Shown here piece after piece: positions 42,349-50,598 of a DNA stretch of 64,000 nucleotides. The notes below the pieces were generated by a model. The model made no database searches, was not told where the DNA came from, and saw nothing but the letters and a program-made list of their open reading frames with translations. The number at the start of each line of letters is the position of its first letter. Position 1 is the stretch's first letter. The DNA comes from Holdemania massiliensis. Its GTDB lineage: Bacteria > Bacillota_I > Bacilli_A > Erysipelotrichales > Erysipelotrichaceae. The position numbers and the translations under genes were made by a program. The DNA lies in NCBI RefSeq assembly GCF_022440805.1, contig NZ_JAKNTK010000001.1, positions 2,294,001-2,358,000 of the forward strand, given 5' to 3'.

Positions 42349-45099
42349 TTATTGAACTTTCAGCGCTCGCATCGAGTTGAGAATTGCTAATAGCGTTACT
42401 CCCACGTCAGCGAATACACCCATCCACATATTGCTTTTGCCAAACAGCGTCAGAATCAGCACACCGATCTTGATCGCTAAAGAGAAAATTATGTTCTGAC
42501 GCAGAATCGCATGAGTCTTGCGGGAAATCTGGATCGCCGTCGCCAGCGCTGCCGGATCATCTTTCATCAGAACGATATCCGCGGCTTCAATCGCTGCATC
42601 ACTGCCGACGCCGCCCATCGCGACGCCCAGATCCGCCCGCGCCAGAACCGGCGCATCGTTGATGCCATCGCCGACAAACGCAAGCTTTTTGCCTTCCGGC
42701 TGAGCTGCCAGCAGCGTTTCCACCTGTTCAACTTTATCCTGAGGTAAAAGCTGGGCATAGACAGTATCAATACCGATTTGAGCAGCCACCGCTTCCGCAA
42801 CCTTGCGGTTATCACCGGTCAGCATTACGGTATTGCGGACACCTGCCTGTTTCAGCTGGCTGATCGCAGCAGCGCTGGTGTTTTTGATCACGTCGCTGAT
42901 AACCAGCCAGCCCAGATATTCCCCTTCCTGAGCCACATGGATGATCGTTCCGATTTCTTCCACGGCTGGACAATCCAGACCCTGCGCCTGCATCAGTTTT
43001 GTGTTGCCCAGTGCCAGCTTCCGACCGCTGACTTCAACCTCAACACCCTGTCCGGAAATTTCTTTATAGTTGCGGATTGCCTGGTTGTCAATCGGTTGGC
43101 CATACGCCGCAACGATCGAGCGGGCGATTGGATGATTGGAATAGGCTTCCCCATAAGCTGCCAGCTGCAGCAGGGAGTCGGCATCCGCATGAACAGGCTG
43201 AATTCGGGTGACGGAAAAAGTTCCCTGTGTTAATGTTCCGGTCTTATCAAAGACAACCGTATCGACGTCTTTTAAAATTTCTAAGAAGTTTCCGCCCTTG
43301 ACCAGAATGCCCTGCCGGCTGGCGCCGCCGATTCCGGCAAACAGCCCCAGAGGAATGGAAATAACCAAAGCACACGGGCAGGAAACAACTAAGAAGGTCA
43401 GAGCTCGATACAACCAGACTTCAAACGATCCCATCTGCAGCAGAAACGGCGGAATCACAGCGACAAGAATCGCCGCTACGACCACTGTCGGCGTATAAAC
43501 ACGAGCAAACTTGGTGATGAAGCGCTCAATCGGCGCTTTTTTAGAGCTGGCATTCTCGACCAGTTCAAGAATCCGTGAAACTGTAGATTCGCCAAATTCT
43601 TTTGTGACTTTCACTTGAACAACACCGCTGAGATTGACCATGCCTGCCAGAATCTCATCGCCGCTCTGCGCATCCCGCGGCAGACTTTCCCCCGTCAGGG
43701 CAGAGGTATCCAGGGACGTTTCCCCTTCCGTCAGAATGCCGTCCAGCGGAACCCGCTCACCCGGCTTGATTAAGATCATCTCGCCGATCATCACGTTTTC
43801 CGGATCAACCCGCATTTCTTTTCCATTCCGCACAACCGTCGCATACTCAGCCCGGATATTCATTAACGAACCGATGGATTTGCGGGATCGGTTGACAGCG
43901 TAGGACTGGAACAATTCGCCGATCTGGTAGAAAAGCATGACCGCAACGCCTTCCTTGTAATCTCCGATCGCAAAAGCTCCGATCGTCGCCACGCTCATCA
44001 AGAAGGTTTCATCAAACCATTCTCCCTGAAGTACGTTGCGAATAGCACTATATACCACTTCCCCGCCGATCAGCAGGAAGCTGATTAAAAAGAGGATGAA
44101 GACATAGCTTTCCGCCTGCAGGATAATTCCTGCGATGAAAAATCCAATTCCGATCAACAGCTTGGCATTTTGCCGGAAGAAGCTTTGCGGCTTGACTTCA
44201 GGTTCTGGTTGTTTCGTTCCCGTTTTCATCTCTACCACCGCAACTTCCGGTTCCAGTTTCTTCACGACAGCTGTAATCGCTTCAATCAAGGCCTCACGGT
44301 CAGAGGAAGGTTTGGCATCAACCAGCAACGTTTCCGTTGAGAATGTGACCGAAGCTTCTTCGACCTCCGGCATGGCATTGACTGCGCGCTCGATTTTAGC
44401 TGCACAGTTGGCACAGTCCAATCCTGCCAGACGCAGTTTCAGCTCGCCTTTTACCGCAGAGTGATCGACGGTTGGAATTTCTTCATGATCATGACCGCAG
44501 CTGCACCCTTCTTCATGATGGTGATGTTCATGTTCGCCATCGCAATCAGCATGTTCGTGATGATGTTCATGACCGCAGCCACAGCCTTTTTCATGGTGAT
44601 GATGTTCGTGTTTGTCATCGCAATCGGCATGTTCATGGTAATGATCATGACCGCAGCCACAGCTTTCATCATAGTGGTGATGGTCGTGTTTGTCATCGCA
44701 ATCAGCATGGTCGTGATGATGTTCATGACCGCAGCCGCAGCCTTCTTCATGGTGGTGATGGTCGTGTTTGCCATCGCAATCAGCATGGTCGTGATGATGT
44801 TCATGACCGCAGCCACACTCTTCTTCATGGTGATGATCACGATTTTCTGTCTGAGCATTGGATCTTACCCTATCTTTGCCGTCGGTTATTTCAACGACGT
44901 TGATATCCGGCTCAGCCTTCTTCACCGCTTGAATAATCTGTTCTTTTTTAGAGTCGCCTTCAAACTCAACAATCATCTTTTTGTGAACAAAGTCAACAGT
45001 AACTTCATTCAAGCCTTTAATTTTGCCAACCTGGCGTTCCACCTTCATCGCACAATTCGGGCAATCCAGTTCAGGCAGCGCATACACTTCTGTTTTCAT
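42349..45099 (-). CDS. Heavy-metal P1B-type ATPase (Zn/Cd/Pb class) with His-rich repeat
   Basis: A 916-residue metal pump. HMA domain 1 has LDCPNCAMKV (11-20), a 26-residue His/Cys/Asp/Glu repeat block follows (about 89-207), then HMA domain 2 with LDCANCAAK. The core has the CPC metal site in VVSCPCALVISIPLG, phosphorylation DKTGTLTQG, HP-dipeptide SNHPIARS, MLTGDNRKVA and GDGINDAPVLA. CPC with this C-terminal pattern points to Zn/Cd/Pb export, as in ZntA and CadA. ATG 45099 with GGAGGAAAAAACT is preferred; upstream codons have no ribosome site. A promoter and an ArsR-type operator lie just upstream. Confidence 0.92.
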   Translation of the reverse strand: MKTEVYALPELDCPNCAMKVERQVGKIKGLNEVTVDFVHKKMIVEFEGDSKKEQIIQAVKKAEPDINVVEITDGKDRVRSNAQTENRDHHHEEECGCGHEHHHDHADCDGKHDHHHHEEGCGCGHEHHHDHADCDDKHDHHHYDESCGCGHDHYHEHADCDDKHEHHHHEKGCGCGHEHHHEHADCDGEHEHHHHEEGCSCGHDHEEIPTVDHSAVKGELKLRLAGLDCANCAAKIERAVNAMPEVEEASVTFSTETLLVDAKPSSDREALIEAITAVVKKLEPEVAVVEMKTGTKQPEPEVKPQSFFRQNAKLLIGIGFFIAGIILQAESYVFILFLISFLLIGGEVVYSAIRNVLQGEWFDETFLMSVATIGAFAIGDYKEGVAVMLFYQIGELFQSYAVNRSRKSIGSLMNIRAEYATVVRNGKEMRVDPENVMIGEMILIKPGERVPLDGILTEGETSLDTSALTGESLPRDAQSGDEILAGMVNLSGVVQVKVTKEFGESTVSRILELVENASSKKAPIERFITKFARVYTPTVVVAAILVAVIPPFLLQMGSFEVWLYRALTFLVVSCPCALVISIPLGLFAGIGGASRQGILVKGGNFLEILKDVDTVVFDKTGTLTQGTFSVTRIQPVHADADSLLQLAAYGEAYSNHPIARSIVAAYGQPIDNQAIRNYKEISGQGVEVEVSGRKLALGNTKLMQAQGLDCPAVEEIGTIIHVAQEGEYLGWLVISDVIKNTSAAAISQLKQAGVRNTVMLTGDNRKVAEAVAAQIGIDTVYAQLLPQDKVEQVETLLAAQPEGKKLAFVGDGINDAPVLARADLGVAMGGVGSDAAIEAADIVLMKDDPAALATAIQISRKTHAILRQNIIFSLAIKIGVLILTLFGKSNMWMGVFADVGVTLLAILNSMRALKVQ
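44479..44835 (-). repeat. Tandem 78-bp repeat encoding His-rich metal-binding units
   Basis: About 4.5 copies of a 26-residue unit of the form HHHHEEGCGCGHEHHHDH then ADCDDKHD. Each copy has about nine His and three Cys and differs from the others at only a few residues, so the array expanded recently or is kept homogeneous. It links the two HMA domains. Confidence 0.93.
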
Positions 45100-45179
45100 A
45101 GTTTTTTCCTCCAGCTTTCGTGTTGGATGTTCCTTGACAAGGAACAGGGCTGATGAAAACGCAACAGAGATTCTGTTAT

Positions 45180-45199
45180 ATATGAACATGTGTTCATAT
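45180..45199. promoter_or_regulatory. ArsR/SmtB-type operator before the metal ATPase
   Basis: ATATGAACA, TG, TGTTCATAT is a perfect 9-2-9 inverted repeat with the TGAACA/TGTTCA core of CzrA/SmtB/CadC-type operators. It lies 14-33 nt downstream of the -10 box, and an extra TGTTCA half-site at 45206-45211 reaches towards the promoter. No arsR-family gene is present nearby. Confidence 0.75.
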
Positions 45200-45212
45200 G
45201 TTTTCTGTTCAC

Positions 45213-45241
45213 ATTATAGACTACTGAGATTCGATTGTAAA
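45213..45241 (-). promoter_or_regulatory. Metal ATPase promoter
   Basis: Minus strand TTTACA (45241-45236), 17 nt, TATAAT (45218-45213), directly upstream of the operator. Confidence 0.85.
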
Positions 45242-45310
45242 TAGGCAAAAATATTTTTTGTGATTTTTTTGCTTACACTTATTATGCTTCCCCCTTTTAT
45301 ATGAAAAATG

Positions 45311-45332
45311 AAAAAAGATCGCCGCAGCGATC
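45311..45332 (-). terminator. Terminator after minD
   Basis: GATCGC and GCGATC pair around a four-base loop and are followed on the minus strand by TTTTTTC; it begins 2 nt after the minD stop. Confidence 0.9.
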
Positions 45333-45333
45333 C

Positions 45334-46110
45334 TTAACCAAACAGTTTCTGAATAATATTCTTTTCCTTGAATTTCGGCAGTGCTGCTTTTTCTCCCAGC
45401 AGGCGCTGAGCGATAACGGTATAGCATTGCGAAGTGATTGAGCTGCGCTTCAATGCCATCGGTATGCCGCGGTTGTTGCAGGCGATCAGATTTTCATCCT
45501 CATAAACCAACCCGATAACCTCCAAGCCCAGCCAATCGGCGGCTTCCTTGACGCTTAAGGAAATTCCTTTTTCAATATAACGCGGATTAACACGGTTCAT
45601 TACGAGCCGAATCGTCGTCTTGCCTTCCTTCAATAAAATGCCGATCACGCGGTCGCTGTCCTGCAAAGCCGCGATATCCAGATTCACAACGACCAGCGCT
45701 TCATCAGCGCAGCACATCGCATATTGAAAGCCCCGCTCGATGCCCGCCGGCGAATCCAGCAGAATAAAATCAAACTGATCCCGCAGCTGATCGACCACTG
45801 TCGTCAGATCTTCCAGTTTCAGCCTTCCGATATTCACGGTTCGGCAGGCTGCCATCAGATAAAGATTTTCACAGCGCTTATCCTGAATCATCGCCCGGCC
45901 TAGTGGACATCGGCCTTCAACCGCATCCTTTAAATCATAAAACACACGGTTTTCCAAGCCCATCATCACGTCCAGATTTTTCAAACCCAGATCCATGTCG
46001 ATCATACATACTTTTTTGCCTAATGACGCCAGCGCGATGCCGAGGTTGGCGCAGACTGTCGTTTTGCCGACGCCGCCCTTGCCGCTGGTGATCATGATTA
46101 CCCTTGCCAC
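45334..46110 (-). CDS. minD: Septum site-determining ATPase MinD
   Basis: A 258-residue deviant-Walker ATPase: MITSGKGGVGKTTVCANLG near the start, CMIDMDLGLKNLD (Walker A'), FILLDSPAGIERGF (Walker B) and a short C-terminal amphipathic helix (FKEKNIIQKLFG) for membrane binding. With MinC it blocks FtsZ assembly away from mid-cell. GTG at 46110 has GGAGGAAGAA just upstream; the frame is open to 46143 but without a site. It overlaps the end of minC by 13 nt. minE is absent. Confidence 0.95.
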   Translation of the reverse strand: MARVIMITSGKGGVGKTTVCANLGIALASLGKKVCMIDMDLGLKNLDVMMGLENRVFYDLKDAVEGRCPLGRAMIQDKRCENLYLMAACRTVNIGRLKLEDLTTVVDQLRDQFDFILLDSPAGIERGFQYAMCCADEALVVVNLDIAALQDSDRVIGILLKEGKTTIRLVMNRVNPRYIEKGISLSVKEAADWLGLEVIGLVYEDENLIACNNRGIPMALKRSSITSQCYTVIAQRLLGEKAALPKFKEKNIIQKLFG

Positions 46111-46676
46111 ACTTCTTCCTCCTTCAAACATAGACTTGTGCATCTCTGATTCTCATAATACACACAGACTTTCGCGAAATTTGTCATAATCTGCCAGTCG
46201 CTGTCTGAAATCTTGATGCGGGCATGATCCAGTCCCAGCGCGATCAGCTGACACGCTGGATCAAAAAGTCGGATCTGACCGGCTACAGTGCCCAGTACAA
46301 TTAACGGACCGCCGCCGCGCATTTCAATCTGAATCGGCTGGCGTACATCATGAAATAAAACCGCAGCGCCTTCCAACTGGATCACCTCGCCAGCCCGCAA
46401 AGGTTCGCGAATCAAACTGAGCGCTCCCTGGGCCGCCGGTTTTTTCTGAATGTAAATCCCCCGGCATACACAGCCGGTTGCCTGCAGGATTTCAAACAGT
46501 TGTTTTAACCGTTCTGCGCCGGGATCGCTGTCAAAAAAAACTTCGGCTGGATGACCATTGCGGGTCTGCAGCAGCCGAAGCTTAGCCTCCAGCTCCACTG
46601 CCTGATCCTGCCAATGATGGCATTCCATGCGAATTGTGAGTCCGGAGTTCTGTCCGATTATTTTAACTGTTCCCAT
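46098..46676 (-). CDS. minC: Septum inhibitor MinC
   Basis: A 192-residue protein with a less conserved N-terminal domain and the C-terminal right-handed beta-helix: LREPLRAGEVIQLEGAAVLF-like turns, RGGGPLIVLGTVAGQIRLF (dimer and MinD-binding region). It starts in the last codons of mreD (19-nt overlap) behind GGAGAAGCTCAG and overlaps minD at its end. Confidence 0.9.
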   Translation of the reverse strand: MGTVKIIGQNSGLTIRMECHHWQDQAVELEAKLRLLQTRNGHPAEVFFDSDPGAERLKQLFEILQATGCVCRGIYIQKKPAAQGALSLIREPLRAGEVIQLEGAAVLFHDVRQPIQIEMRGGGPLIVLGTVAGQIRLFDPACQLIALGLDHARIKISDSDWQIMTNFAKVCVYYENQRCTSLCLKEEEVWQG

Positions 46677-47206
46677 CTGAGCTTCTCCCCTTTTCTGCGG
46701 ATGGACTCCCGCCGAATCTGCAGGGTCTGCCGCTGATCATTCATCCAGATCACAAGCAGAAGCGGCGCCAGATTGCCGACTAAAGTCGTCACCAAACGCT
46801 TGCTCAGCCATGTCATTAGAGACATCGCCGACAGATTGCTTGCGGTCATGTAGAAGTATATCAGAAGCTCTTTGACGAAAATGATCGAAAGTAAGAGAAT
46901 CATCAGTTCTAATAACGAAGAACTGATATGTTTGCTCCAAATGTGAATAAGAAAGGCACACGCCAGGCAGACCAAGGTACTGAGCATGAAGTGATCGCCG
47001 CTCAGAAAATCAAAAACCAACCCTGCGAGAAACGCTGTGAACAACGAATCAAGCAGATTTTTCTGCCGCACTGTCAGCATCAGGGCACAAAAGCCCATAC
47101 TGGGAATAAAGACGGAATGAATCAAAGCAAAGTCAAACGGAAACAACGCTGTCAGAATCATATCGGCAGCCAAACATAAGCCGATAAACGCTGCTTCGTA
47201 AATCAC
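46658..47206 (-). CDS. mreD: Rod shape-determining membrane protein MreD
   Basis: A 182-residue hydrophobic protein with five or six membrane segments (AAFIGLCLAADMILTALFPF, LFTAFLAGLVFDFLSGDHFML). It matches MreD by length, hydropathy and position between mreC and minC. The gene overlaps mreC by ATGA. Confidence 0.85.
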   Translation of the reverse strand: MIYEAAFIGLCLAADMILTALFPFDFALIHSVFIPSMGFCALMLTVRQKNLLDSLFTAFLAGLVFDFLSGDHFMLSTLVCLACAFLIHIWSKHISSSLLELMILLLSIIFVKELLIYFYMTASNLSAMSLMTWLSKRLVTTLVGNLAPLLLVIWMNDQRQTLQIRRESIRRKGEKLRWEQLK

Positions 47207-48051
47207 TGCGCTGCCCCCTGGCGGCGAACGACGCAGACATAATTAAACGATTGGAAATCCGCGGCCGGGCTGACATAAATATTCATGCCGACGGCATTGC
47301 TTAACTCTTCAACCTTGCTGACGTTGCCGACTAACAAACCGGACGGAAAGACTTCACCCATACCGCTGGTGACAACGCGCATCTGTTCAGTCACCGTCGC
47401 TCCCGAGTTGAGTAATTTGACAACAAAACCTTGTTCATTGCTGTCATACTTTTCCAAAATTGCGTCAACTGTCTTGCCTTCGCCGATTTCAATCTTTACG
47501 GACACTTTATTTAAGCCATCCTCAGCCGTAATGAGCTTGACCGTTGACGTATGTTCAGTAACCTTCGTTACTTTGCCGATCAATCCCTTGGGCGTAATCA
47601 CGGCATAGTTTAAGCCAACCCCATCGGCACTGCCTACATCCAAAGTCAACAGATTATTCCATGCTTCCTGAGAGCGGGACAAAACAGTCGAAGGAATCAG
47701 ATCGTAATCGGAAACGATCGTCTTTAATTCGGCGATCTGTTTTAACTCTTCAATCTGCCGCTGCGATTCCGCAAGCTGTGCCTGCAGTGAGGCGATCTGA
47801 TCAACTTGCGTCCGAAGCAGATCATTTTCCTGACGGACCTGCCACAGTCGGGAGAAAGAAGTAAAGAAATCCGTCACCGTCGTTACCGGATAATCAATCA
47901 ATGAGTATTTAATCATGGAAAAAGCGTTATACCCCTGCCGGCTGATTTCGCTGAATGGCGTTGTGACGCTGACAACGTTCAAAATCAAGGAAAGCGAAAC
48001 GGTAATGCCGATCAGCCAAAGCAGTATTTTTTGAAAACGATTCAATTTCAT
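47203..48051 (-). CDS. mreC: Rod shape-determining protein MreC
   Basis: A 282-residue bitopic protein: short cytosolic start, membrane segment (ILLWLIGITVSLSLILNVVSV), a coiled-coil (LLRTQVDQIASLQAQLAESQ) and the extracellular beta-barrel domain with IPSTVLSRSQEAWNNLLTLD and GLIGKVTKV. It scaffolds the elongation machinery. ATG 48051 with AGGTGATAAA is preferred; the frame is open to 48096, which overlaps radC. No mreB lies between radC and mreC, unlike Bacillus. Confidence 0.92.
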   Translation of the reverse strand: MKLNRFQKILLWLIGITVSLSLILNVVSVTTPFSEISRQGYNAFSMIKYSLIDYPVTTVTDFFTSFSRLWQVRQENDLLRTQVDQIASLQAQLAESQRQIEELKQIAELKTIVSDYDLIPSTVLSRSQEAWNNLLTLDVGSADGVGLNYAVITPKGLIGKVTKVTEHTSTVKLITAEDGLNKVSVKIEIGEGKTVDAILEKYDSNEQGFVVKLLNSGATVTEQMRVVTSGMGEVFPSGLLVGNVSKVEELSNAVGMNIYVSPAADFQSFNYVCVVRRQGAAQ

Positions 48052-48092
48052 TTTATCACCTGCGTCTATTATACGGTGATTGATCCCGAACT

Positions 48093-48779
48093 TCAATCTA
48101 ATAATCCATGTGCGCGAAAGCTGAAATACTGGGTAGTACTGACGATTAAATGATCCAGCAACTCAATTCCAATCAGTTCGCCAGTTTCTTTTAACCGCTG
48201 TGTGATAATGCGATCTGCCATGCTGGGAGTCAGATCCTGCGATGGATGATTGTGGACGACTAAAATACGGCAGGCTGACGCCAACAAGGCTTCTTTGAAC
48301 ACCTCGCGAGGATGAACAATACTGGCATCCAGGGTTCCCTTGAACAACAGCCGGTGTTCCAAAATGTGATTTTTTGCGTCGAGATAGATCGCTAAAAAAT
48401 GTTCCTGCTGCTTTCCGCCGATCTCCCGGCCTAGCCAGCCCATCAAGGCTTCGGGATTGGAAACTACGTCGATATCACGGGTTCGTTCTTCACTGATCCG
48501 CCGCGCCAGTTCAAAACAAGCTAAAATTTCCAAGCCGCGAACCTGACTGATCCCTTTGATCTGCATCAATTCTTTCAGCGTCAAACGGGACAGCCCTGCG
48601 ACACCCTGACTCCGGTGCAGCAATTCCTCGGCGATCATCAGACTGGAAGTTCCGGGAACACCGCTGCGCAGGATCAGCGCCAATATTTCTTTGTTGGAAC
48701 AATGCTCAATTCCCTGCTGCAGTGCTTTTTCCCGCGGCCGTTCTTCACAGGGCATTTCTCTTACGGTTGTGATGTACAT
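48093..48779 (-). CDS. radC: RadC/YsxA family JAB-domain protein
   Basis: A 228-residue protein with an N-terminal helix-hairpin-helix region (NKEILALILRSGVPG, LTLKELMQIKGISQVRGLEIL) and a C-terminal MPN/JAB domain with the metal motif VVHNHPSQDLTPSMAD preceded by the conserved Glu region. Despite its name, a DNA-repair role is not established. Located upstream of mreC, as in Bacillus. It starts 19 nt inside the preceding gene. Confidence 0.92.
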   Translation of the reverse strand: MYITTVREMPCEERPREKALQQGIEHCSNKEILALILRSGVPGTSSLMIAEELLHRSQGVAGLSRLTLKELMQIKGISQVRGLEILACFELARRISEERTRDIDVVSNPEALMGWLGREIGGKQQEHFLAIYLDAKNHILEHRLLFKGTLDASIVHPREVFKEALLASACRILVVHNHPSQDLTPSMADRIITQRLKETGELIGIELLDHLIVSTTQYFSFRAHGLLD

Positions 48780-49246
48780 CCCTCCAATACAACGGCAGTC
48801 TGACCTTCTTCCAGCTGTTGACGCTGCGTTTCATTCAGCGTGCATGAACGTTCCATCCATTCGTAATCCAGATCAATCATCCGCTGTTTGCATTGCCGGG
48901 TCACCTGTGGATCCAGGCTCATTCCCACGGCGACAATCTGGTATTGATCCCGTGGATAAACAACGGGCGTAAACCCATCCTGCTCTAAAAATGCCGTCAG
49001 CTCACGAACTGAGCTTTCCTGGGCAAATACCCCGGCTTGAATCCAGCTCAGGGTCGAAGTGGAAACAGGATCATTGTCCGCATTGACCGGCGCCGCAGGT
49101 TCCGCGCTTGGCGTGACCGTGACTTCCAGAGCATCTTGGGGAGCTGAACTTGTTTCACTGATCCGGGCAAACAAGCCAAAATACAGAACGCAGAAGCCCA
49201 GCGACAACAGTACGGCCATCATGGTTACGATTGAACTTTTTTTCAT
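48761..49246 (-). CDS. Membrane-anchored SPOR-like domain protein
   Basis: A 161-residue protein with one N-terminal membrane segment (IVTMMAVLLSLGFCVLYFGLF), a Pro/Ala/Ser/Glu linker and an extracytoplasmic domain (WIQAGVFAQESSVRELTAFL, GFTPVVYPRDQYQIVAVG) that follows the SPOR pattern of peptidoglycan-binding proteins. Its place at the head of the radC-mreC-mreD-minC-minD cluster suggests a cell-wall or division role. The SPOR assignment is from pattern only. Ribosome site AGAGGTGAAG. Confidence 0.65.
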   Translation of the reverse strand: MKKSSIVTMMAVLLSLGFCVLYFGLFARISETSSAPQDALEVTVTPSAEPAAPVNADNDPVSTSTLSWIQAGVFAQESSVRELTAFLEQDGFTPVVYPRDQYQIVAVGMSLDPQVTRQCKQRMIDLDYEWMERSCTLNETQRQQLEEGQTAVVLEGCTSQP

Positions 49247-49353
49247 TTGGCTTCACCTCTGGTATCAGCCTATGAAAAAGTCAAGCGGTTCAGTCAGACT
49301 GCTCACTTACAATATTCGCTGAAAATTTGATTTTGCCTGTCTAAAAAACCAAA

Positions 49354-49383
49354 AAAGGAGATTTTTTCTTGTTTTTCTCCTTT
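49354..49383 (-). terminator. Terminator after the 62-residue ORF
   Basis: AAAGGAGA and TCTCCTTT pair around an A-rich loop; on the minus strand a TTTTTTGG tail follows. Confidence 0.75.
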
Positions 49384-49388
49384 TTCCT

Positions 49389-49577
49389 TTATTTTTTACA
49401 AAACAGACTTGTTTTTAAGGCTTCAGGATCTTCTGAAGCCGCGAAGGCCAAAGTGATAATCTGGGCCAAAAGCGGCTCAATTTTCTCTGCGTGGCCTTGA
49501 TGATCTTCAAACTGAACCTGTTCGATCAATTCTGCGCTGAGGACCGCCAGCCGCTTTATCGCCTTATAACGTTCCAT
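49389..49577 (-). CDS. Small hypothetical protein downstream of the HAD gene
   Basis: A 62-residue, probably all-helical cytosolic protein (MERYKAIKRLAVLSAELIEQ, then LLAQIITLAFAAS). Not recognised. Its ATG at 49577 lies in the last codons of the HAD gene (14-nt overlap) with AAAAGGAAC upstream, so it is co-translated with that phosphatase and ends just before a terminator. Confidence 0.6.
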   Translation of the reverse strand: MERYKAIKRLAVLSAELIEQVQFEDHQGHAEKIEPLLAQIITLAFAASEDPEALKTSLFCKK

Positions 49578-50403
49578 GATTTTGTTCCTTTTCATTTTGT
49601 TTCAGGATCATCGCGACAGCTTGGGCAAAAGCTCCCTCCTCACAGCTGCCGACAAGATGATCCACCTGCGTTTTAACCGCCTCCACAGCGTTATTGGGCG
49701 CAAACGACAAGCCGGCTTCCGCCAACATCTCCCGATCATTGTTGCCGTCCCCGATCGCCGCCAGTTCCTTAAGCGGGATGTCGCGTTTTTCGCACAGCAG
49801 CTTCAAAGTCAGCGCTTTATGTACGCCCTGCGGTGTAATATCCAGAAAACCCGGGCCGGAACGAGTCAGCGTCACATCACGGAGCGTTCTGCGCGCCGCC
49901 GCTTCAATTTCATCTAATTGATCAGGATCTCCCGTCAATCCTGCCATGCATGCGGGTTTTTGGATATATGAAAAGAAATCCGAGCCGACCACAAGGAAAT
50001 CTATGCCGACAATCGTGCGGTCACTGTCAAGCGAAGCATCATAGCCGTCGGCCACCATCAGATCTTCCTGCTGAACCGCCAGGGTTACCCCGGAATGGGC
50101 ATCGGAAAACTGTTTCAGCATTTGAATCTGTTCAGCGCTTAAACTATGCAGCACCGTCCGGATACCGCTAAAACAGTCAATCAGTTCCGCGCCGGCCGAA
50201 GCAATGATCATGCCGCCTTTTTCCTTCATCTGCAGCTGAGCTTCCAATTTCCGAACCCCGGCATAAATTCGCGCTGTGGCCAGCACGAGTTCAACCCCCT
50301 GCTCTCGCAGCTGATCGGCCGCAGCCAGGTTCACCGCAGGAATGGAATAAGTTTGATGAGAAAATAATGTGTTGTCAATATCAGACGCTAAAATTCGGAT
50401 CAT
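49564..50403 (-). CDS. Cof-type HAD-superfamily phosphatase
   Basis: A 279-residue HAD protein: motif I ILASDIDNTLFSH (Asp nucleophile and acid), motif II VLATARIY, a C2 cap, motif III Lys in HKALTLKLLCEK and motif IV IGDGNNDREMLAEAG. Distinct from the other HAD gene at 27759. Substrate unknown. Strong AAGGAG ribosome site. Confidence 0.88.
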   Translation of the reverse strand: MIRILASDIDNTLFSHQTYSIPAVNLAAADQLREQGVELVLATARIYAGVRKLEAQLQMKEKGGMIIASAGAELIDCFSGIRTVLHSLSAEQIQMLKQFSDAHSGVTLAVQQEDLMVADGYDASLDSDRTIVGIDFLVVGSDFFSYIQKPACMAGLTGDPDQLDEIEAAARRTLRDVTLTRSGPGFLDITPQGVHKALTLKLLCEKRDIPLKELAAIGDGNNDREMLAEAGLSFAPNNAVEAVKTQVDHLVGSCEEGAFAQAVAMILKQNEKEQNHGTL

Positions 50404-50528
50404 ATCCTTCGCTCCTTGCCGCCCCTCTGCTTTCCTGCTTTTTAAGACTGCAGAAACCGAAGGGTGTAAATTTTCTATGTTTTTACTATATCACAAATTG
50501 CTAAGCACGCGAAGTCCCCAACGATAAA

Positions 50529-50568
50529 GAGGAATGACCGCAGATGATTTTATTCTGCCCCATTCCTC
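50529..50568 (-). terminator. Terminator after the tandem amidohydrolase genes
   Basis: AGGAATG plus CCGCAGA pair with TTCTGC plus CATTCCT across a short loop; a TTT run follows on the minus strand. Confidence 0.65.
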
Positions 50569-50598
50569 CTTGTTTTCATTAAACCTTCAAATACGAAA

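Noticed and set aside
44479..44835. Regular repeats that could suggest a CRISPR array
   Set aside because: The 78-bp units are contiguous, in frame and protein-coding; there are no unique spacers.
44461..45153. 230-codon hydrophobic plus-strand frame opposite the P-type ATPase gene
   Set aside because: It is the complement of the His-rich repeat (His codons read as Met/Val codons on the other strand); no promoter or ribosome site supports it.
45334..46676. Possible minE next to minCD
   Set aside because: No frame resembling MinE occurs upstream or downstream; a terminator follows minD directly.
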